From assembly GCF_002000485.1 (NCBI RefSeq), contig NZ_MLAJ01000004.1:1-64000 (forward strand): a stretch of DNA of 64,000 nt, read 5' to 3'. The DNA comes from Rodentibacter ratti (GTDB lineage Bacteria; Pseudomonadota; Gammaproteobacteria; Enterobacterales; Pasteurellaceae). Numbering within the stretch: the first letter of the stretch is position 1; each line of letters begins with the position of its first letter. Of the stretch, positions 20,571 through 29,443 are shown piece by piece. The notes under the pieces are model-generated. The model was not told where the DNA came from, ran no database searches, and was given only the letters and a program-made list of their open reading frames with translations. A program made the position numbers and the translations under genes.

Positions 20571-20606
20571 AAAAACACCGCACTTTGCATACTGTACGGT
20601 GTTTTT
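20571..20606 (-). terminator. Terminator between dcuC and the abgA-like gene
   Basis: AAAAACACCG and CGGTGTTTTT flank a 16-nt loop containing an uptake sequence, with a T run on the minus strand 7 nt past the dcuC stop. It probably reduces expression of the downstream abgA-like gene from the dcuC promoter. Confidence 0.65.
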
Positions 20607-20612
20607 CGAATA

Positions 20613-21908
20613 TTACAGCATAAATAATGCCAAGAATAAGACGGCAAGCACCATTCCCGGTGCGGTACGTTTCACCATTTCAACCGGACTCACCATAGCA
20701 AGACCGGCACAAACGATGGTAACACCGGCAATAGGGGAAGCTGTACGGCCTAATGCACCGGCAATAGCGGCACCCATTCCAAGATTCACATGGGTATATC
20801 CCAGATCTACTGCATGCGGTGTAACAGCACTATTAAAGGCAATGGCGGCGGCATCGCCCGAGCCGGTAATTAATCCCATTAAAAATGGCCCGATAGTCGC
20901 TCCCCAACGTACAAATTCGTTGGATTCTTTTAAGAAAGCGATAGCCGCATCAACGGCACCGGTTGATTTTAATCCTGCAACAAATACGCCTGCTGCAATA
21001 ATAATACCCAGTACGTTAGCGTAAGAATTGCCCATACCATTAAAAAATTCCTCAGTAATTTTCACCGGGGAAATGCGGGTAACAATGATGCTGTAAATTG
21101 CACCAATCAGCATCGCTTGCGGAACACCCATTTTTGTCCATTCAAGACCCGCTGTTTGTTGTAAGGATGTGCCACCGATGACCAAAATAATTAATGGCAA
21201 TAATGGCGCAATGGCATAGAGTACATTCACCCCTTGTTCCGTTTTGGTTTCGGTTTCTTTTTGTTCGGCAAGATAGGCTTTACGATGTTCTTCACCGTAA
21301 TCTTTAAAAACGAGGGCTAAAATCGTCAAAACAACCGCCCCAATCGCTCCCGCAATCATATTGTAAGGGGCGTGAGAAAGGTTCACCTGGGTGATGGTTA
21401 AACCTGACATTTCGCTGATCATTGCGGAATGGGAAGACCCCGGACTCATCATTGAGCCAAAGGTTCCGGCTAGAATAGCAGCTCCCGCAGTGGCGGGGCG
21501 CACACCCGCACTTTTTAACACTGGGATTAATGTTGCCCCCACTGCGGCGGCACAACCGGCAGCAGAAGGAATCGCGATATTAATAAAGAAAGTAATAATG
21601 GTGGCAATCGGAATTAAGAAAAATTTTAATCCGCTTAACGGTTTCGTCAGTAAATGCACCAAATGTGTATCACATTTCGTGTATTTCATCACATAGGCAA
21701 AACCCATACTGGAACAGATCGCCATAATCAATCCACCGGATGTCATACTCTTTGCAAAGGCATCGAGTGCGCCCATTGGGTTTAACGTGACAATTGACAT
21801 CAGTAAACCGACACCGATTAATACGGTTCTTGTTTCCGCTTTTTTGATCAAAAAGTAAATGGTGGCCAAAATACCGATAATTGCCACCAGAGATTTAAAC
21901 ATTTCCAT
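20613..21908 (-). CDS. dcuC: C4-dicarboxylate transporter, DcuC family
   Basis: A 431-aa polytopic inner-membrane protein with about twelve hydrophobic segments. Conserved stretches include PSAAGCAAAVGATLIPVL, AAILAGTFGSMMSPGSSHSAMIS and the GSGDAAAIAFNSA loop. DcuC proteins exchange or export succinate and other C4-dicarboxylates anaerobically. Family members near peptidases can carry other acids, so the substrate is open. It lies 17 nt downstream of pepE, with AAGGAAC before the start; both are likely cotranscribed. Confidence 0.85.
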   Translation of the reverse strand: MEMFKSLVAIIGILATIYFLIKKAETRTVLIGVGLLMSIVTLNPMGALDAFAKSMTSGGLIMAICSSMGFAYVMKYTKCDTHLVHLLTKPLSGLKFFLIPIATIITFFINIAIPSAAGCAAAVGATLIPVLKSAGVRPATAGAAILAGTFGSMMSPGSSHSAMISEMSGLTITQVNLSHAPYNMIAGAIGAVVLTILALVFKDYGEEHRKAYLAEQKETETKTEQGVNVLYAIAPLLPLIILVIGGTSLQQTAGLEWTKMGVPQAMLIGAIYSIIVTRISPVKITEEFFNGMGNSYANVLGIIIAAGVFVAGLKSTGAVDAAIAFLKESNEFVRWGATIGPFLMGLITGSGDAAAIAFNSAVTPHAVDLGYTHVNLGMGAAIAGALGRTASPIAGVTIVCAGLAMVSPVEMVKRTAPGMVLAVLFLALFML

Positions 21909-21925
21909 ACAATGTTCCTTTTAGG

Positions 21926-22630
21926 TTAATAAGAAAAACTATAATTTACAGCAAAAGTTTCACATTGCATACCTTCACTGAAACGTAAAATAGGATTTTC
22001 ACCCAGCACTGTCGCTTGTTTTCCTTGAATATGTAATGCTGAGCCTTCCGGTAATGCATAGACAAGTGCGGTCGGATTGACGAGTAAAAATTCAGCTAAA
22101 CGTTCTTCGCGACTCTCGCCATTGTGACCTTGCATTTTGCCGGAAATAAAGTGAGGATTAATTTGATGAGGAAATAATTGCAATGCAGAAAAAGAAGGGG
22201 GATAAGTAATTGGCATATCATTGGTGGTCATAATAGAACTTCCCGCCACATTTGCCCCAGCGCTCCAGCCAAAATACGGCGTCCCGCTATTTACTTTTTC
22301 CCGAATGGCTTCAATCAAATTATGTTCATAAAGCTGTTTCAATAAACAAAATGTATTGCCACCACCAATTGCAATCACATCTGTCTGCTCAATAATGTCG
22401 CGATGTTGTTTGCCACGGTGGACAGAAATAATTTCCATCTCCACATCCGATAATGCCTCTTGCACGGTTTTCTCATATTCATCGAAAGTCCGGCGTACTC
22501 CCGCATAAGGGACAAAAGCAATTTTTTTACCACGATAATCCGCTAAAAATTGCTGCAACCAAGGGACGGTATGCTCTAAATATCCCGTATCCTTGTATTT
22601 TGAACTACTTAGCAGTAACATTGTTTTCAT
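21926..22630 (-). CDS. pepE: Peptidase E (alpha-aspartyl dipeptidase)
   Basis: A 234-aa cytosolic serine hydrolase of peptidase family S51 that cleaves dipeptides with N-terminal aspartate. The nucleophile elbow [13 protein letters not shown] and the preceding [15 protein letters not shown] loop are clear, with a late histidine in the FPHQINPHF segment. Length is typical. Coupled to dcuC, it can release aspartate for C4-dicarboxylate metabolism. It is transcribed divergently from the speF leader region. Confidence 0.93.
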   Translation of the reverse strand: MKTMLLLSSSKYKDTGYLEHTVPWLQQFLADYRGKKIAFVPYAGVRRTFDEYEKTVQEALSDVEMEIISVHRGKQHRDIIEQTDVIAIGGGNTFCLLKQLYEHNLIEAIREKVNSGTPYFGWSAGANVAGSSIMTTNDMPITYPPSFSALQLFPHQINPHFISGKMQGHNGESREERLAEFLLVNPTALVYALPEGSALHIQGKQATVLGENPILRFSEGMQCETFAVNYSFSY

Positions 22631-22778
22631 ATTTATCTTGTCTCATTATGATGAATAATCATTGGCATTATACTTATAGAAAAATAAAATAAACATAAAA
22701 TTTTATTTATATAAAACATTAGAATAAATATGACCATGGTTAAATAAATGTTATAAAAAAATTAAAAATAAAATTTAT

Positions 22779-22794
22779 TTTGACGATGATCACA
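22779..22794. promoter_or_regulatory. CRP-like site upstream of the speF leader
   Basis: TTTGACGATGATCACA matches the CRP core TGTGA-N6-TCACA at nine of ten specified positions. It lies in the AT-rich gap between divergent pepE and the speF leader. Its target promoter is not certain; TATTAT at 22807-22812 is a possible -10. Confidence 0.5.
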
Positions 22795-22838
22795 TTTTTA
22801 AACATTTATTATTGCTTCCACGTTTAGGAAGGAGCAGA

Positions 22839-22922
22839 ATGACAATCAAAATAGGTCTGTTGAATTGTATAGACAAAGGAGGACTCTATGCAAGTATATA
22901 CAAAACTTTTACGCCTTTTGAG
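22839..22922 (+). CDS. Upstream ORF 1 of the speF leader (27 aa)
   Basis: An ATG preceded by GGAAGGAG at 4-nt spacing opens a 27-codon frame ending TAG. The peptide contains YRQRRT, encoded AGA-CAA-AGG-AGG, a cluster of rare arginine codons. The AGG-AGG pair is at the same time the ribosome site of the next upstream ORF at 22889. It matches no leader peptide I know. Strong ribosome site and position favour translation; function is inference. Confidence 0.5.
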
Positions 22923-22936
22923 CCTTAACCCAATAA
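22889..22936 (+). CDS. Upstream ORF 2 of the speF leader (15 aa)
   Basis: A 15-codon frame (MQVYTKLLRLLALTQ) with a near-perfect AAAGGAGG site 5 nt before its ATG, the strongest ribosome site in the region. It overlaps uORF1 in a different frame. Its TAA stop lies within the AAAAGGA site used by speFL, so a ribosome terminating here would sit on or near the speFL initiation region. Function unknown. Confidence 0.5.
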
Positions 22937-22950
22937 AAGGACGTTCTTTA

Positions 22951-23058
22951 ATGGCACATATTCGTAGAACGAGACATATTATGATGCCATCACATCGTTC
23001 TTGTTTTTCCTATTCTGTTTTTGCATCTCAAAATAAACCAGCTCATTTAGCTCTCTAA
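22951..23058 (+). CDS. speFL: SpeFL ornithine-sensing leader peptide
   Basis: A 35-aa ORF upstream of speF. Its HIRRT-x-HIM block followed by x-x-x-HR-x-x-F aligns without gaps with E. coli SpeFL, the arrest peptide that captures ornithine in the ribosome exit tunnel and lifts Rho-dependent termination to induce speF. Offset is seven residues (H3-I4-R5-R6 here for H10-I11-R12-R13). It lacks the first seven E. coli residues and runs eight residues beyond the E. coli end point. AAAAGGA precedes the ATG at 9 nt. The stop codon is inside a hairpin. Confidence 0.88.
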   Translation: MAHIRRTRHIMMPSHRSCFSYSVFASQNKPAHLAL

Positions 23059-23082
23059 TAGTGCTATTCACTATTCAGAGAG
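23051..23082 (+). promoter_or_regulatory. Hairpin overlapping the speFL stop codon
   Basis: CTCTCTAATAGTG pairs with CACTATT-C-AGAGAG: thirteen base pairs with one bulged C and a 5-nt loop. The 5' arm contains the last speFL codon and its stop. No T run follows, so it is not an intrinsic terminator. A ribosome held at the end of speFL would unfold it, suggesting a switch element. Confidence 0.65.
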
Positions 23083-23088
23083 ATCTTA

Positions 23089-23140
23089 GCTTTAAAAAAA
23101 TAAACATGACTAAATAAAGTCGCTGTTTATCATTTAAAGC
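23089..23140 (+). promoter_or_regulatory. Long three-part hairpin between speFL and speF
   Basis: Nested complementary arms GCTTTAAA/TTTAAAGC, ATAAACA/TGTTTAT and GACT/AGTC build a 52-nt stem-loop with small internal loops and a 6-nt apical loop. A cytosine-bearing stretch CATCACCCCATTTT follows. In enteric bacteria, Rho acts in this interval when SpeFL is not stalled; this structure is a candidate for masking or exposing a Rho site. Confidence 0.6.
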
Positions 23141-23289
23141 CATCACCCCATTTTAAATAAATAAGAATCTATCGCTAATTATTCATTAATCTAGTGATAA
23201 TCACCCTTATTATTTAAAAAATAAAGCATACATTATTTTTATAATGTAAAGAGTCTTTTTATCTCAAAAATATAAACAAGGAGTTTATT

Positions 23290-25452
23290 ATGCTTAAATT
23301 AAAAATCGCATATAGCCCGGCAGTTACTCAATATTTCTTAACCCAAAGAGATATGGTAGAAATCAAACAAACTGATTTTACTGATGTTGCTGCTATCGTG
23401 TTAAGTTCCTCTGATGTAGATCAATTTATTGATTCCATCAAAGAAACTGAATTTAATATTCCTGTTTTTGTTGTGCAAACAGCCGAGCAACCACTTTCAC
23501 CTAAATTTTATGATTCTGTTTACCATATCCAGGATCTCAACGGCTATGATATCCAGCTTTATAGTCGTCAAATTGAAACTGCAGCCACACTTTATGAAGA
23601 AAAAATGCTTCCTCCATTCTTCAAAATGCTTAGCGAATATGTAGAAATGGGGAATATTGCCTTTGACTGTCCGGGACATCAAGGCGGTCAATATTACCGT
23701 AAACATCCGGCAGGCCGTTTCCTTTATGATTTCTATGGAGAGAACATTTTCCGTTCGGACATTTGTAATGCCGATGTAAAACTAGGTGATTTACTTATTC
23801 ATGAAGGCGCAGCTTGCGATGCACAAAAACACGCAGCACAAGTGTTTAACGCCGACAAAACTTATTTCGTATTAAACGGTACATCCTCTGCCAATAAAGT
23901 GGCATTAAATGCTATTCTCGCTCCGGGTGATCTTGTTTTATTCGACCGAAACAACCATAAATCCAACCATCATGGTGCGTTAGTTCAAGCAGGTGCAACC
24001 CCTATTTATCTTGAAACTGCACGTAATCCATTCGGATTTATTGGCGGGATTGATAGTCACTGCTTTGAGGAAAGCTACTTAAGAGGCTTAATTAAAGAAG
24101 TCGCGCCGGAAAGTGCGGATAAACAACGTCCGTTCCGTTTAGCCGTTATTCAATTAGGTACTTACGATGGTACTATCTATAACGCACGTCAAGTAGTAGA
24201 TAAAATTGGTCATCTTTGTGACTACATTTTATTTGACTCCGCTTGGGTAGGTTATGAACAATTTATTCCAATGATGAAAGATTGCTCTCCTCTCTTGTTA
24301 GAACTTAATGAAAACGATCCCGGCATTATCGTGACACAATCTGTTCATAAACAACAAGCAGGTTTCTCACAAGCCTCCCAAATCCACAAAAAAGACAAAC
24401 ATATCAAAGGTCAAAGTCGTTATGTTAACCATAAACGCTTTAATAATGCCTTTATGTTGCACGCTTCTACCAGCCCATTCTACCCATTATTCGCAACACT
24501 TGATGTGAATGCCAAAATTCAAGGTAGCGCAGCCGGTCGCCGTTTATGGCATGATTGTGTAAAAGTAGGGATTGAAGCACGTAAACTAGTCTTAAATAAC
24601 TGTGAGCTTATTCGTCCATTTATCCCAACTACGATAAAAGGCAAAAAATGGCAGGATTACGATACTGAAGAAATCGTCACAAATCTTGAGTTCTTCAAAT
24701 TCCATCCAACCGATACATGGCATAAATTTGAAGGTTATGAAGATGAACAATACTTCGTCGATCCTTGCAAATTCTTGCTCACTACACCGGGTATTAGCCT
24801 AGAAAGCGGTGAATATGAATCTTTCGGTATTCCGGCGACTATCCTAGCAAACTACTTGCGTGAAAACGGTATTATTCCGGAAAAATGCGATTTGAACTCC
24901 ATCCTATTTTTGTTAACGCCTGCTGAAACCTTAACAAAAATGCAAACCTTAGTCGCCCAAATCGCATTGTTTGAAAAACATATCAAACAAGATTCGTTAT
25001 TACAAGATGTATTACCAACCGTTTACAAAAATAATGAGGAACGTTACAGAGGTTATACCATTCGCCAATTATGCCAAGAAATGCATGACCTCTACGTCAG
25101 TCGCAATGTAAAACAATTACAAAAAGACTTATTCCGTAAAGCGACCTTGCCTGAATATGCAATGAACCCTCACGATGCCAATATTGAGTTAATTCGCAAC
25201 AATGTGGAATTAATTTCACTAACCGACATTGTGGGCAGAATTGCAGCAGAAGGTGCGCTTCCTTATCCTCCGGGTGTTTTATGTGTCGTACCGGGAGAAA
25301 GATGGAGTACAACCGCCCAACAATATTTCTTAGCGCTAGAAGAAGGAATTAATACCTTACCGGGCTTTGCACCGGAAATCCAAGGGGTTTATCTACAAAA
25401 AGATCCTGACGGACGGACTCGTGCATATGGTTATGTATTAAATGAACATTAA
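23290..25452 (+). CDS. speF: Inducible ornithine decarboxylase
   Basis: A 720-aa PLP enzyme of the fold-type I basic amino-acid decarboxylase family, converting ornithine to putrescine and consuming a proton. The order is a wing/receiver-like N-terminal domain, the PLP core (SADKQRPF..., FDSAWVGYEQF, with the Schiff-base lysine in SVHKQQAGFSQ) and a C-terminal domain ending with PPGVLCVVPGERW. Length fits SpeF. AAGGAG precedes the ATG. Partnered with potE downstream and the SpeFL leader upstream, it forms the ornithine/putrescine acid-stress and energy system. Confidence 0.97.
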   Translation: MLKLKIAYSPAVTQYFLTQRDMVEIKQTDFTDVAAIVLSSSDVDQFIDSIKETEFNIPVFVVQTAEQPLSPKFYDSVYHIQDLNGYDIQLYSRQIETAATLYEEKMLPPFFKMLSEYVEMGNIAFDCPGHQGGQYYRKHPAGRFLYDFYGENIFRSDICNADVKLGDLLIHEGAACDAQKHAAQVFNADKTYFVLNGTSSANKVALNAILAPGDLVLFDRNNHKSNHHGALVQAGATPIYLETARNPFGFIGGIDSHCFEESYLRGLIKEVAPESADKQRPFRLAVIQLGTYDGTIYNARQVVDKIGHLCDYILFDSAWVGYEQFIPMMKDCSPLLLELNENDPGIIVTQSVHKQQAGFSQASQIHKKDKHIKGQSRYVNHKRFNNAFMLHASTSPFYPLFATLDVNAKIQGSAAGRRLWHDCVKVGIEARKLVLNNCELIRPFIPTTIKGKKWQDYDTEEIVTNLEFFKFHPTDTWHKFEGYEDEQYFVDPCKFLLTTPGISLESGEYESFGIPATILANYLRENGIIPEKCDLNSILFLLTPAETLTKMQTLVAQIALFEKHIKQDSLLQDVLPTVYKNNEERYRGYTIRQLCQEMHDLYVSRNVKQLQKDLFRKATLPEYAMNPHDANIELIRNNVELISLTDIVGRIAAEGALPYPPGVLCVVPGERWSTTAQQYFLALEEGINTLPGFAPEIQGVYLQKDPDGRTRAYGYVLNEH

Positions 25453-25461
25453 TCGCTAAAA

Positions 25462-25500
25462 AAGTGCGGTCATTTTTCAATAAGAATATTGACCGCACTT
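25462..25500 (+). terminator. Inverted uptake-sequence hairpin between speF and potE
   Basis: AAGTGCGGTCA and TGACCGCACTT form an 11-bp stem within the speF-potE gap. The inner CAATA/TATTG can extend the structure. The potE ribosome site GAGGA follows directly, with no T run, so it is more likely an RNA-stability or partial attenuation element than a full terminator. Confidence 0.55.
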
Positions 25501-25512
25501 GAGGAATAAATT

Positions 25513-26832
25513 ATGAGTACAAAAAGTAATAAAATTGGTGTGGTGCAACTTACAATCCTCACTATGGTAAACATGATGGGCTCCGGTATTATCATGCTAC
25601 CAACAAAACTCGCAGAAATTGGAACCATTTCTATCATATCTTGGTTAGTTACTGCTGTCGGCTCTACTGCTCTTGCTTACGCATTCGCACAATGCGGGAT
25701 GTTCAGTAAAAAATCCGGTGGTATGGGTGGCTATGCCGAATATTCTTTCGGTAAAGCAGGTAATTTCATGGCAAATTACACCTATGGCGTCTCTTTAGTG
25801 ATCGCCAACACAGCGATTGCCATTTCTGCGGTAGGCTACGGTTCTGAACTATTAGGCACAACGCTTTCACCGTTATCCATTGCATTATGGACAATTTTTA
25901 CATTGTGGCTTGCCACTGTCCTTAACTTTGGCGGTGCAAGAATTACAGGGAATATTAGTTCATTCACTATTTGGGGAGTGATCATTCCTGTTGTTGGTCT
26001 TTGTATCGTGGGTTGGTACTGGTTCGATGGTTCACTCTATATTAGCTCTTGGAACCCTCACAATGTCCCAACTTTTGAAGCAATTGGTGTCTCTATTTCT
26101 ATGACTTTATGGGCGTTCTTAGGTTTAGAATCTGCTTGTGCAAACGCCGATGCCGTTGAAAATCCGGAGAAAAACGTACCTATCGCCGTATTAGGCGGAA
26201 CAATCGGTGCAGCGGTAATCTATATTGTCTCAACCAACGTGATTGCCGGTATCGTACCAAATATGGACTTAGCACAATCTACCGCACCATTCGGGTTAGC
26301 ATTTGCTCATATGTTCAATGAAACCGTCGGTAAAGTCATCATGGGATTAATGGTTATGTCTTGTTTCGGTTCTTTATTAGGCTGGCAATTCACCATTGCA
26401 CAAGTATTTAAATCTTCCGCAGAAGAAGGATACTTCCCGGCATTCTTCAAAAAAGTCACAAGCAAAGATGCGCCAATTATCGGTATGGTAACCATTACAG
26501 CAATTCAAACCCTATTATCTTTATTAACCATCAGTCCATCATTAAATAAACAATTTAATGTATTGGTTGATTTAGCCGTGGTAACCAATGTCATTCCATA
26601 CTTGCTTTCCATGGCTGCATTAGCTGTTCTGTTAAAAGCGGAAAATGTTCCGACACGAAAATATAAAACAACCGTGTTTGTGGCATTCATCGGCTCGTTG
26701 TACAGCATATATGCCCTTTACGCAGCAGGTGAGCAAGCCATGCTATATGGTTCAATCGCGACCTTTATCGGTTGGACATTATACGGCTTTGTCTCTTATA
26801 AATTTGATCTTCGTCGGTCAGTTAAAGAATAA
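25513..26832 (+). CDS. potE: Putrescine:ornithine antiporter
   Basis: A 439-aa APC-superfamily inner-membrane transporter with about twelve helices. The N-terminal NMMGSGIIMLPTKLAEIGTISI motif and the conserved WAFLGLESACANADAVENPEKNVP segment are typical of PotE. It takes up ornithine in exchange for the putrescine made by SpeF. It lies 60 nt after speF in the same operon and is followed by a strong terminator. Confidence 0.96.
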   Translation: MSTKSNKIGVVQLTILTMVNMMGSGIIMLPTKLAEIGTISIISWLVTAVGSTALAYAFAQCGMFSKKSGGMGGYAEYSFGKAGNFMANYTYGVSLVIANTAIAISAVGYGSELLGTTLSPLSIALWTIFTLWLATVLNFGGARITGNISSFTIWGVIIPVVGLCIVGWYWFDGSLYISSWNPHNVPTFEAIGVSISMTLWAFLGLESACANADAVENPEKNVPIAVLGGTIGAAVIYIVSTNVIAGIVPNMDLAQSTAPFGLAFAHMFNETVGKVIMGLMVMSCFGSLLGWQFTIAQVFKSSAEEGYFPAFFKKVTSKDAPIIGMVTITAIQTLLSLLTISPSLNKQFNVLVDLAVVTNVIPYLLSMAALAVLLKAENVPTRKYKTTVFVAFIGSLYSIYALYAAGEQAMLYGSIATFIGWTLYGFVSYKFDLRRSVKE

Positions 26833-26850
26833 AATTTTCTTACTCCATTT

Positions 26851-26874
26851 GCCCACGTTAGCGTGGGCTTTTTT
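26851..26874 (+). terminator. Rho-independent terminator of speF-potE
   Basis: GCCCACG, loop TTAG, CGTGGGC, then TTTTTT, 18 nt past the potE stop: a canonical terminator. The rest of the gap to 27109 is AT-rich and shows no further clear element. Confidence 0.92.
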
Positions 26875-27109
26875 ACATTCTATTTAATATCAACCACACT
26901 TTATCTTGTTCTCAAAATTTGAGGCAATTTATTATCTATTTGTAGGTTTCTTATTGTAGTAGAGAATATAATCACATAGAGTTAGTTTTAGCTCATAACA
27001 TTTAGTACAGGCGGGTCTATAACTCATAGAGAATAAAATGAAAATATCCTTTCAAATCAATACTACCATCACTTGAACGTCAAAAAATAAACAATACAAG
27101 GAGAAAACT

Positions 27110-28351
27110 ATGTCGATTAACCTTCAGCGAGTACAGCATTTAATAGAAAAATTAGCGTCAATCTCATCTTCTTCTGATGAACTCACCCGTTTGGCATTTA
27201 CTCCGGAAGATGAAAAAGCGCACGATGTGATCATTGAATTATGCCGCCAATACAATTTATCAATCAGACGGGATGCTATTGGCAATCTTTTCATTCGTAA
27301 AGCAGGAAAAGAGGATCATTTACCTGCTGTTGCATTTGGTTCTCACATTGATACGGTGGTAAATGCAGGAAAATTTGATGGTCCTTTAGGCGTTATTGGG
27401 GGATTAGAAATACTTCTTCAATTGTGCGAGCAAAATATCCAAACTCGTTATCCGTTGGAATTAATTATTTTCACCTGTGAAGAATCTAGCCGTTTTAACT
27501 TTGCTACCTTAGGAAGTAAAGTCATGTGCGGTCTGGCAAATCAAGAAAAATTAAGTCAACTACGTGATAAACAAGACAATACCCTAGCCGAAGCAATGAC
27601 TAAACTTGGGATGGACTTTAATTTAATTCATCAAGCTAAACGTGATGGAAAAGATTTTAAATGTTTCTTTGAACTTCATATTGAGCAAGGCCCACGTTTA
27701 GAAAATGAAAACAAAACGATTGGTGTTGTCACGGGTATCGCTGCCCCAATTCGTGGAATAGTAAGAATTGATGGACAAGCCGATCATTCCGGTGCAACAG
27801 CCATGCATTATCGTCATGATGCCTTATTGGGTGGCGCAGAACTTTCTCTTGCGATTGAACAAGCAGCCATTAAAGCCAAACACTCGACGGTTGCCACTGT
27901 AGGAAATCTTTCCGCAAAACCGGGTGTGATGAATGTGGTACCCGGATATTGTGAATTACTCGTTGATATTCGAGGTACAGATATACAAGCCCGTGACTAC
28001 GTTCTAGAAGTATTACAAAATGAAATCGAAAATGTAGCCCAAAAACGCGGATTATCTATTGAATTCCAACTTATCTCAAAAGATAACCCTGTTGTCCTTC
28101 CACAAGAAATGATTGAACAAATTGAAAATGCAGCAAAATCACTTGGTTATTCGTATGAAATTATGCCGAGTGGGGCAGGACACGATGCAATGCATATGGC
28201 GACCCTTTGCCCAACAGGTATGATTTTTGTACCATCGCATTTAGGCATTAGCCACAACCCACTGGAATTTACAGAATGGAAAGATATTGAAGCAGGGATT
28301 AAAGTTTTACAAAAAGTCGTATTAGAGCAGGCAGAAGTTTGCCAATATTAA
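27110..28351 (+). CDS. M20-family Zn-dependent hydrolase (N-carbamoyl-L-amino-acid hydrolase type)
   Basis: A 413-aa enzyme of the hydantoinase/carbamoylase branch of M20. Metal and substrate motifs include AFGSHIDTVVNAGKFDGPLGV, FTCEESSRFNFATLGSK, FELHIEQGPRLE and SGAGHDAMHMA. Family activities are N-carbamoyl-amino acid, ureidoglycolate or allantoate hydrolysis, and the substrate cannot be chosen here. AAGGAG precedes the ATG. It lies after speF-potE but behind their terminator; the same neighbour order occurs in H. influenzae (HI0588 region). Confidence 0.85.
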   Translation: MSINLQRVQHLIEKLASISSSSDELTRLAFTPEDEKAHDVIIELCRQYNLSIRRDAIGNLFIRKAGKEDHLPAVAFGSHIDTVVNAGKFDGPLGVIGGLEILLQLCEQNIQTRYPLELIIFTCEESSRFNFATLGSKVMCGLANQEKLSQLRDKQDNTLAEAMTKLGMDFNLIHQAKRDGKDFKCFFELHIEQGPRLENENKTIGVVTGIAAPIRGIVRIDGQADHSGATAMHYRHDALLGGAELSLAIEQAAIKAKHSTVATVGNLSAKPGVMNVVPGYCELLVDIRGTDIQARDYVLEVLQNEIENVAQKRGLSIEFQLISKDNPVVLPQEMIEQIENAAKSLGYSYEIMPSGAGHDAMHMATLCPTGMIFVPSHLGISHNPLEFTEWKDIEAGIKVLQKVVLEQAEVCQY

Positions 28352-28382
28352 GGCTAATCTCTCGTTTTTTCATAATAAAAAA

Positions 28383-28418
28383 TACCTGTTTCTGATTTTA
28401 TTATTTCAGAAACAGGTA
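28383..28418. terminator. Strong hairpin between convergent genes
   Basis: TACCTGTTTCTGA and its perfect complement flank a 10-nt loop. The minus-strand side continues TTTTTTATT, making it a terminator for the binding-protein gene; it may also stop the plus-strand hydrolase transcript. Confidence 0.85.
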
Positions 28419-28492
28419 ATTACACAAGTTATGAAAAATTCCATCATACTTTAGTCTATTAAAGTGCGGTCGCTTTCCACAACGTTTTTAAA

Positions 28493-29215
28493 CTACTTTT
28501 TCATCCATTTATCATAAATTTTTTGATATGCACCTTTTTCTTTAATCGCTTTCAACCCTTGATTTAAGCGGTCTTGCAAAGCTTGATTGGACTTGTTTAA
28601 TGCAATGCCTACACCGCGCCCAAAATATTTCTCATTGGTCACTTTTTCACCGACAAATTCGATATTTGACTCTTTTGCCATAAGATCTGCTAATAGTGCC
28701 GTATCACTCATCACAATATCAATCCGCCCATTTTGTAAATCCAAAATCGCATCTTGTAAATTGACATAAGATTTTGGTGAATATTGAGGCGTTTCAGCAA
28801 CGGTATATTGCTGGAAGGTCGAACCGTTTTGTACACCGATATTTTTCGCCGTTGCTAAATTCCCTTTGCCTTTCAATGCAATATAGCTCGCAGAACTATC
28901 GTAATAAGGATCACTGAATAAAACCTGTTTTTCACGGGACGGGGTAATATCAATTGCCGACATCGCCGCATCAAAGCGTTTTGCTTTCAAACTAGGAATT
29001 AACGAATCAAACGGCATCGTTTTAAAATAGCAAATGGATTGAATTTCTTTGCAAATTGCCTGTGCAATATCAATATCAAACCCAATCAACTCACCTTTTT
29101 CCGTTGTAACTTCAAACGGGGGATAACTTGGTTCTGTACCAAACGTTAATTCCTCCGCATTGGTAGTAACACTCACCGCGCCTATAAAAATACCGAGTAA
29201 AAGTTGTTTTTTCAT
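28493..29215 (-). CDS. Periplasmic amino-acid-binding protein (ArtI/ArtJ-like), orphan
   Basis: A 240-aa family-3 solute-binding protein with a signal peptide (residues 1-20, cut at TNA-EEL). It carries the family signature [14 protein letters not shown] and the ligand-site segment [25 protein letters not shown]. It most resembles arginine/ornithine-type binders. No permease or ATPase gene is adjacent, so it must work with a transporter encoded elsewhere. The position between the ornithine decarboxylase cluster and the rbs operon hints at a basic amino acid ligand, but this is inference. Confidence 0.85.
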   Translation of the reverse strand: MKKQLLLGIFIGAVSVTTNAEELTFGTEPSYPPFEVTTEKGELIGFDIDIAQAICKEIQSICYFKTMPFDSLIPSLKAKRFDAAMSAIDITPSREKQVLFSDPYYDSSASYIALKGKGNLATAKNIGVQNGSTFQQYTVAETPQYSPKSYVNLQDAILDLQNGRIDIVMSDTALLADLMAKESNIEFVGEKVTNEKYFGRGVGIALNKSNQALQDRLNQGLKAIKEKGAYQKIYDKWMKK

Positions 29216-29339
29216 TGTTATCTCCTGTGTTTGCTTCCTTGGTTATTAAAGTGAATAGATATCAAATAAAACTAAATATATATTCAATTATTATTCATAA
29301 TAATTTATTTAAACCTTCGTTATTCTGACATAAAAATTC

Positions 29340-29355
29340 TGTGATCGCTGTCTCA
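29340..29355. promoter_or_regulatory. CRP-like site of the rbs operon
   Basis: TGTGATCGCTGTCTCA matches TGTGA-N6-TCACA at nine of ten positions, 67 nt upstream of the RbsR-type operator. Ribose operons are commonly CRP-activated. Confidence 0.65.
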
Positions 29356-29406
29356 AATTTTAAATTTGGTGATTGTTTTTTTACTTTTTCTCTCTATCAT
29401 TTATTC

Positions 29407-29422
29407 ATCGAAACGTTTCGAT
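29407..29422. promoter_or_regulatory. RbsR operator
   Basis: ATCGAAACGTTTCGAT is a perfect 16-bp palindrome with the central ACGT typical of LacI/GalR-family operators, 21 nt upstream of rbsD. rbsR is the last gene of the operon, so autoregulated repression is likely. Confidence 0.85.
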
Positions 29423-29443
29423 AAACCTTAAAAGGATTTTTCG

